Positions 61,417 through 64,000 of a stretch of DNA of 64,000 bases are shown piece by piece. Every line of letters begins with the position of its first letter. Positions within the stretch are counted from its first letter, which is position 1. Below the pieces are notes generated by a model, which was given only the letters and a program-made list of their open reading frames with translations, did not search any database and was not told the origin of the DNA. Position numbers and translations under genes: made by a program. The DNA comes from Saprospiraceae bacterium (GTDB taxonomy: Bacteria > Bacteroidota > Bacteroidia > Chitinophagales > Saprospiraceae), in assembly GCA_016714895.1 (NCBI GenBank), contig JADKBV010000004.1, forward strand, positions 558,001 through 622,000, given 5' to 3'.

Positions 61417-62166
61417 TTAAAGGCGATCTTTATAAAAAGGCAATTTTTGGCGATATGATATCAAATCTGTTTTCATTAAAATTGAGATTGCACAAATTTC
61501 AATGTTTTCAGCATAATAAATTTGTTTACCTTCATAATTATAAACCGCTGAATGACCGGGATAAACATAACCGTTTTCATCCGTTCCGACACGGTTAACT
61601 CCGATGACATAACATTGATTTTCGATGGCCCGGGCTTTCAGCAACGCATCCCAATGATGGATTCTGCTCTCCGGCCAATTAGCAGCATAAATGATGATAT
61701 CCGGCATCTCTTTGATAAATGACACATCAGGAAAACGAAGGTCGTAACAGATCAAGGGTAAAACCTTCCATTCGCCCACACTCCAAACAGAAGTTTTGTC
61801 TCCTTTGGTGTAATTTTTATCCTCTCCTGCCGGGGAAAACAAATGAATTTTGTCATATTCATGTATCAGTCCTGATGAGTCTACTGTAATCATTTTATTA
61901 AACCACTTTCCCTCATGAAAATAAGGTATTGAACCCGATATGATCAGCTGAAAATCAAAACAAAGTTCCATTAACCCTTTTATAATATCTATTTGCCACT
62001 CGATGGACAATAAATCTGTATCCAGAACATATCCTGTGACAAACATTTCCGGAAGGATGAGCATATCGGCTTTTCCCGATATTTGAGCACAAACTGTTTG
62101 TATGTTTTTTAGGTTTTCGGCTGGTTGCAGCCATAAAACATCCATTTGATATAAAGCGACCCGCAT
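61417..62166 (-). CDS. Nitrilase-superfamily amidohydrolase, omega-amidase-like (YafV type)
   Basis: 249 residues. The Glu-Lys-Cys triad is visible: Glu in LILPEMFVTGY, Lys in HEYDKIHLFSPAGED and Cys in LPLICYDLRFPDVSF. WDALLKARAIENQCYVIGVNRVGTDENG and YPGHSAVYNYEGKQIYYAE are typical of omega-amidases, which hydrolyse alpha-ketoglutaramate or alpha-ketosuccinamate in the glutamine transaminase pathway. Monocistronic with a -7 match 20 bases upstream. Confidence 0.9.
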   Translation of the reverse strand: MRVALYQMDVLWLQPAENLKNIQTVCAQISGKADMLILPEMFVTGYVLDTDLLSIEWQIDIIKGLMELCFDFQLIISGSIPYFHEGKWFNKMITVDSSGLIHEYDKIHLFSPAGEDKNYTKGDKTSVWSVGEWKVLPLICYDLRFPDVSFIKEMPDIIIYAANWPESRIHHWDALLKARAIENQCYVIGVNRVGTDENGYVYPGHSAVYNYEGKQIYYAENIEICAISILMKTDLISYRQKLPFYKDRL

Positions 62167-62186
62167 CAGAAAAAAAATATATTACT

Positions 62187-62194
62187 CAAAAGTA
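62187..62194 (-). promoter_or_regulatory. Candidate -7 element of the omega-amidase-like gene
   Basis: The minus strand reads TACTTTTG, matching TAnnTTTG, 20 bases before the start codon. A TTG lies slightly too far upstream to be an ideal -33 element. Confidence 0.5.
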
Positions 62195-62407
62195 CACTTA
62201 TCTAATTATTTAATACACAATACTTGTTTTTTGTATCTTTAAATTCAGCTATCTTTCACAAAACTTTAAAAAATTTTTTGAAGGCACCGGTTGTGTAAAT
62301 AATAATGACATTACATTTTAACCCGTTTTCATTAAAATATATGCTGTTAAAAAAAGAACCGAATTAAGCCGTCATTCTATTCCACTTTGATTTAAATATT
62401 CTTTTGG

Positions 62408-63001
62408 TCAGGTGTTTTTTGACCTGCTCAAAAGTACCGCTTCAATATCTTCAAACCTGCAATTTTTGGCTTTCAGTAATATTAGTAAATGGTACATTAA
62501 ATCTGCTGCTTCGTTGATAAAAAGTTGTTGATTATTATCTTTTGCTTCAATGATCAGTTCTACAGATTCTTCACCGACTTTTTGCGCCATTTTGTTTATG
62601 CCCTTTTTGAATAAGGCGTTGGTATACGATGATGAATCATTTGACTCTATTTTTTTTGAAATGGTTTTTTCCAACTGATAAATAAAACCTTTATTATCTT
62701 TTGTGCTGAAACAAGAATAAGTACCAGTATGACAGACTTGTCCTACTGGATTTACCAAAAAAAGCAGGGTGTCCCGATCACAATCCAAATAAAATTTTTC
62801 GACAAACAGGTAGTTTCCTGAAGTTTCGCCTTTTGTCCATAACCTGTTTTTGCTTCTGCTGAAAAAGGTAATTTTGTTTTCCTGTATGGTTTTATCAAAG
62901 GCCTCCTCATTCATATAACCCAACATCAGAACCTGAAGTGTGACAAAATCCTGAATGATGACAGGAACCAACCCATTATTTTTTGCAAAATCCGGTTTCA
63001 T
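62408..63001 (-). CDS. hisI: Bifunctional phosphoribosyl-AMP cyclohydrolase / phosphoribosyl-ATP pyrophosphatase
   Basis: 197 residues (HisIE). The N-terminal cyclohydrolase has FFSRSKNRLWTKGETSGN, the metal-binding DCDRDTLLFLVNPVGQVCHTGTYSCF with its two cysteines, and the C-terminal helical pyrophosphatase has KVGEESVELIIEAKDNN and NEAADLMYHLLILLKAKN. It performs steps 2 and 3 of histidine synthesis. It overlaps the hisF end by 4 bases and is the last his gene in the transcribed direction. Confidence 0.96.
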   Translation of the reverse strand: MKPDFAKNNGLVPVIIQDFVTLQVLMLGYMNEEAFDKTIQENKITFFSRSKNRLWTKGETSGNYLFVEKFYLDCDRDTLLFLVNPVGQVCHTGTYSCFSTKDNKGFIYQLEKTISKKIESNDSSSYTNALFKKGINKMAQKVGEESVELIIEAKDNNQQLFINEAADLMYHLLILLKAKNCRFEDIEAVLLSRSKNT

Positions 63002-63753
63002 AATCGTATTGAAATTTTTTGATCAGATAAATATTGTTTTAATAAGGGAATGGTCAACTCGCCAAAGTGAAAAACACTTGCTGCCAAAGCTCCTGTTGCT
63101 TTCGTTTTGGTAAATACCTCAAAAAAATGTTCGGGATTTCCAGCACCACCGGATGCAATGACCGGCACAGAAACAGCATCTACTATCTTCGAAGTTATAT
63201 CCAAAGCAAATCCTGATTTTGTTCCGTCTTTATTCATCGATGTAAGGAGTATTTCTCCTGCTCCTGAAGAAGATGCCATTTTCGCCCACTCCTCAGCTTT
63301 TACCTCTGTTGGTGTTCTGCCTCCGTTCAGGCAAACATACCAATCTTCACCGTTAAAAAAAGTATCTATAGCCACCACAACACACTGGCTTCCAAAAATT
63401 GCTGCAATGTCTGATATCAATTTTGGTTTCAAAAAAGCAGCTGAGTTTATACTTATTTTATCGGCACCGGCATCTATCAAAGAACGTACATCATCTGTTT
63501 GCTGAATACCTCCTCCTACTGTAAAAGGAATTTGTACCACGGAAGCAATTTGGCTTACCAATTGAATGAGCGTCTTCCTTTTTTCCACTGTCGCTGTGAT
63601 ATCAAGAAATATCAGTTCATCCGCGCCTTCTGACATATACCTTTCAGCCAGTTCTACCGGATCACCTGCATCTTGTATGTTTTCAAAGTGGATGCCTTTT
63701 ACGGTTCTGCCGTCTCTTATATCCAGACAGGGAATTATTCTTTTTTTTAACAT
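62998..63753 (-). CDS. hisF: Imidazole glycerol phosphate synthase cyclase subunit
   Basis: 251 residues. TIM barrel with the opening KRIIPCLDIRDGRTVKGIHFEN (catalytic Asp 11), LIFLDITATVEKR, FTVGGGIQQTDDVRSLIDAGADKISINSAAF, CVVVAIDT (second catalytic Asp about 130) and VPVIASGGAGNPEHF. It combines PRFAR with ammonia from HisH to give IGP and AICAR. Start overlaps the hisA end by 7 bases and the end overlaps hisIE by 4, so the his genes are translationally coupled in the order hisA-hisF-hisIE. Confidence 0.97.
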   Translation of the reverse strand: MLKKRIIPCLDIRDGRTVKGIHFENIQDAGDPVELAERYMSEGADELIFLDITATVEKRKTLIQLVSQIASVVQIPFTVGGGIQQTDDVRSLIDAGADKISINSAAFLKPKLISDIAAIFGSQCVVVAIDTFFNGEDWYVCLNGGRTPTEVKAEEWAKMASSSGAGEILLTSMNKDGTKSGFALDITSKIVDAVSVPVIASGGAGNPEHFFEVFTKTKATGALAASVFHFGELTIPLLKQYLSDQKISIRL

Positions 63754-64000
63754 AATGCTGACAATTCTTTTAATTGGATTTTACCTTCATATAATGCTTT
63801 ACCAATGATGACACCTTCACAACCTGTTTCTTTTACCCTGATGATGTCTGTCATGGAAGAAATACCTCCGCTTGCTATAATTTGAACGGAAAGTTCGGGA
63901 ATGATCTCCTGATACAAATCTATTGCCGGCCCCTCCAACATTCCATCTTTGTTTATGTCCGTCACAATTGAATGTTTTATTCCATGTTTTTCATAATATT
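63747..64000 (-). CDS. hisA: Phosphoribosylformimino-AICAR isomerase, C-terminal part; 5' end outside window
   Basis: The last 84 codons are visible and the frame is open to the window end. VTDINKDGMLEGPAIDLYQEI contains the catalytic Asp and phosphate loop of HisA, and IASGGISSMTDIIRVKETGCEGVIIGKALYEGKI the second phosphate-binding loop. It isomerises ProFAR to PRFAR just before HisF. It overlaps hisF by 7 bases. Confidence 0.93.
   Translation of the reverse strand, partial: YYEKHGIKHSIVTDINKDGMLEGPAIDLYQEIIPELSVQIIASGGISSMTDIIRVKETGCEGVIIGKALYEGKIQLKELSALC

Overview
The window looks like a chromosomal segment from a member of the Bacteroidota, most like the Saprospiria/Chitinophagia side of the phylum. 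The evidence is an AT-rich sequence, repeated matches to the Bacteroidota -7 promoter element TAnnTTTG a short way upstream of genes, many lipoproteins and secreted multidomain proteins, a TonB-dependent receptor with an N-terminal carboxypeptidase-regulatory-like domain, the phylum-typical families DUF1573, DUF3078 and DUF4197, a homodimeric-type glycyl-tRNA synthetase, and mevalonate-type GHMP kinases. The exact lineage is an inference. No rRNA, tRNA, CRISPR array, transposase, integrase or prophage was seen. This is mostly core genome with a few accessory islands.

Layout. 1-2.5 kb: an enolase-superfamily epimerase (cut by the window start), a secreted glucosaminidase and a D-amino-acid-dehydrogenase-like flavoprotein, possibly a cell-wall peptide salvage set. 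2.6-4.6 kb: thrS. 4.6-7.7 kb (minus): four overlapping genes, an Ig-like lipoprotein, lptB and two small lipoproteins. 8-11.5 kb: a DUF1573 protein, a nucleoid-associated protein, a Bcp peroxiredoxin and a GHMP kinase. 11.8-16.5 kb: a TonB receptor, an sdpRI-like immunity/repressor pair with a clear operator, and a LamG protein. 16.8-18.5 kb: a MORN-type gene split into two frames by a 46-bp imperfect duplication. 18.8-25.8 kb: a nucleoside-type MFS transporter, an unknown membrane protein, dnaX, a Crp-family regulator, a DUF4197 lipoprotein, ruvC and rsmE. 25.9-28.4 kb: a DtxR/MntR-type regulator with an operator, a metal-binding protein and an ABC ATPase, but no permease. 28.4-35.1 kb: ElaA, a degenerate EEP-fold membrane protein, a lamin-tail protein, asd, a coiled-coil protein and OxyR.

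35.1-44.1 kb is the most coherent regulatory unit: adaptor, TolC, ATPase, two different FtsX-type permeases, then a sigma-54 activator and its histidine kinase. The leader carries a perfect 22-bp palindrome about 80 bp upstream of a -24/-12-like sequence. This suggests that the two-component system switches on the export pump through RpoN. 44.2-48.6 kb: an MBL hydrolase, prfC and htpG. 48.7-52.9 kb (minus): a six-gene redox/translation operon (TlpA, redoxin, lipoprotein, OsmC, rsmA, YqeY) and a mevalonate kinase. 53-57.8 kb: a small unlisted 51-residue membrane gene, a cytochrome-b-like membrane protein, DUF3078, a cytochrome-c-like lipoprotein, and glyS-dtd with an SRPBCC gene. 58-59 kb: a YtxH/holin-like/coiled-coil membrane-stress module. 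59.2-64 kb (minus): a large secreted leucine-rich/TSP3 protein, an omega-amidase-like nitrilase and hisA-hisF-hisIE, with hisA running off the window end.

All identifications come from reading motifs and family patterns by eye. No database search was run.
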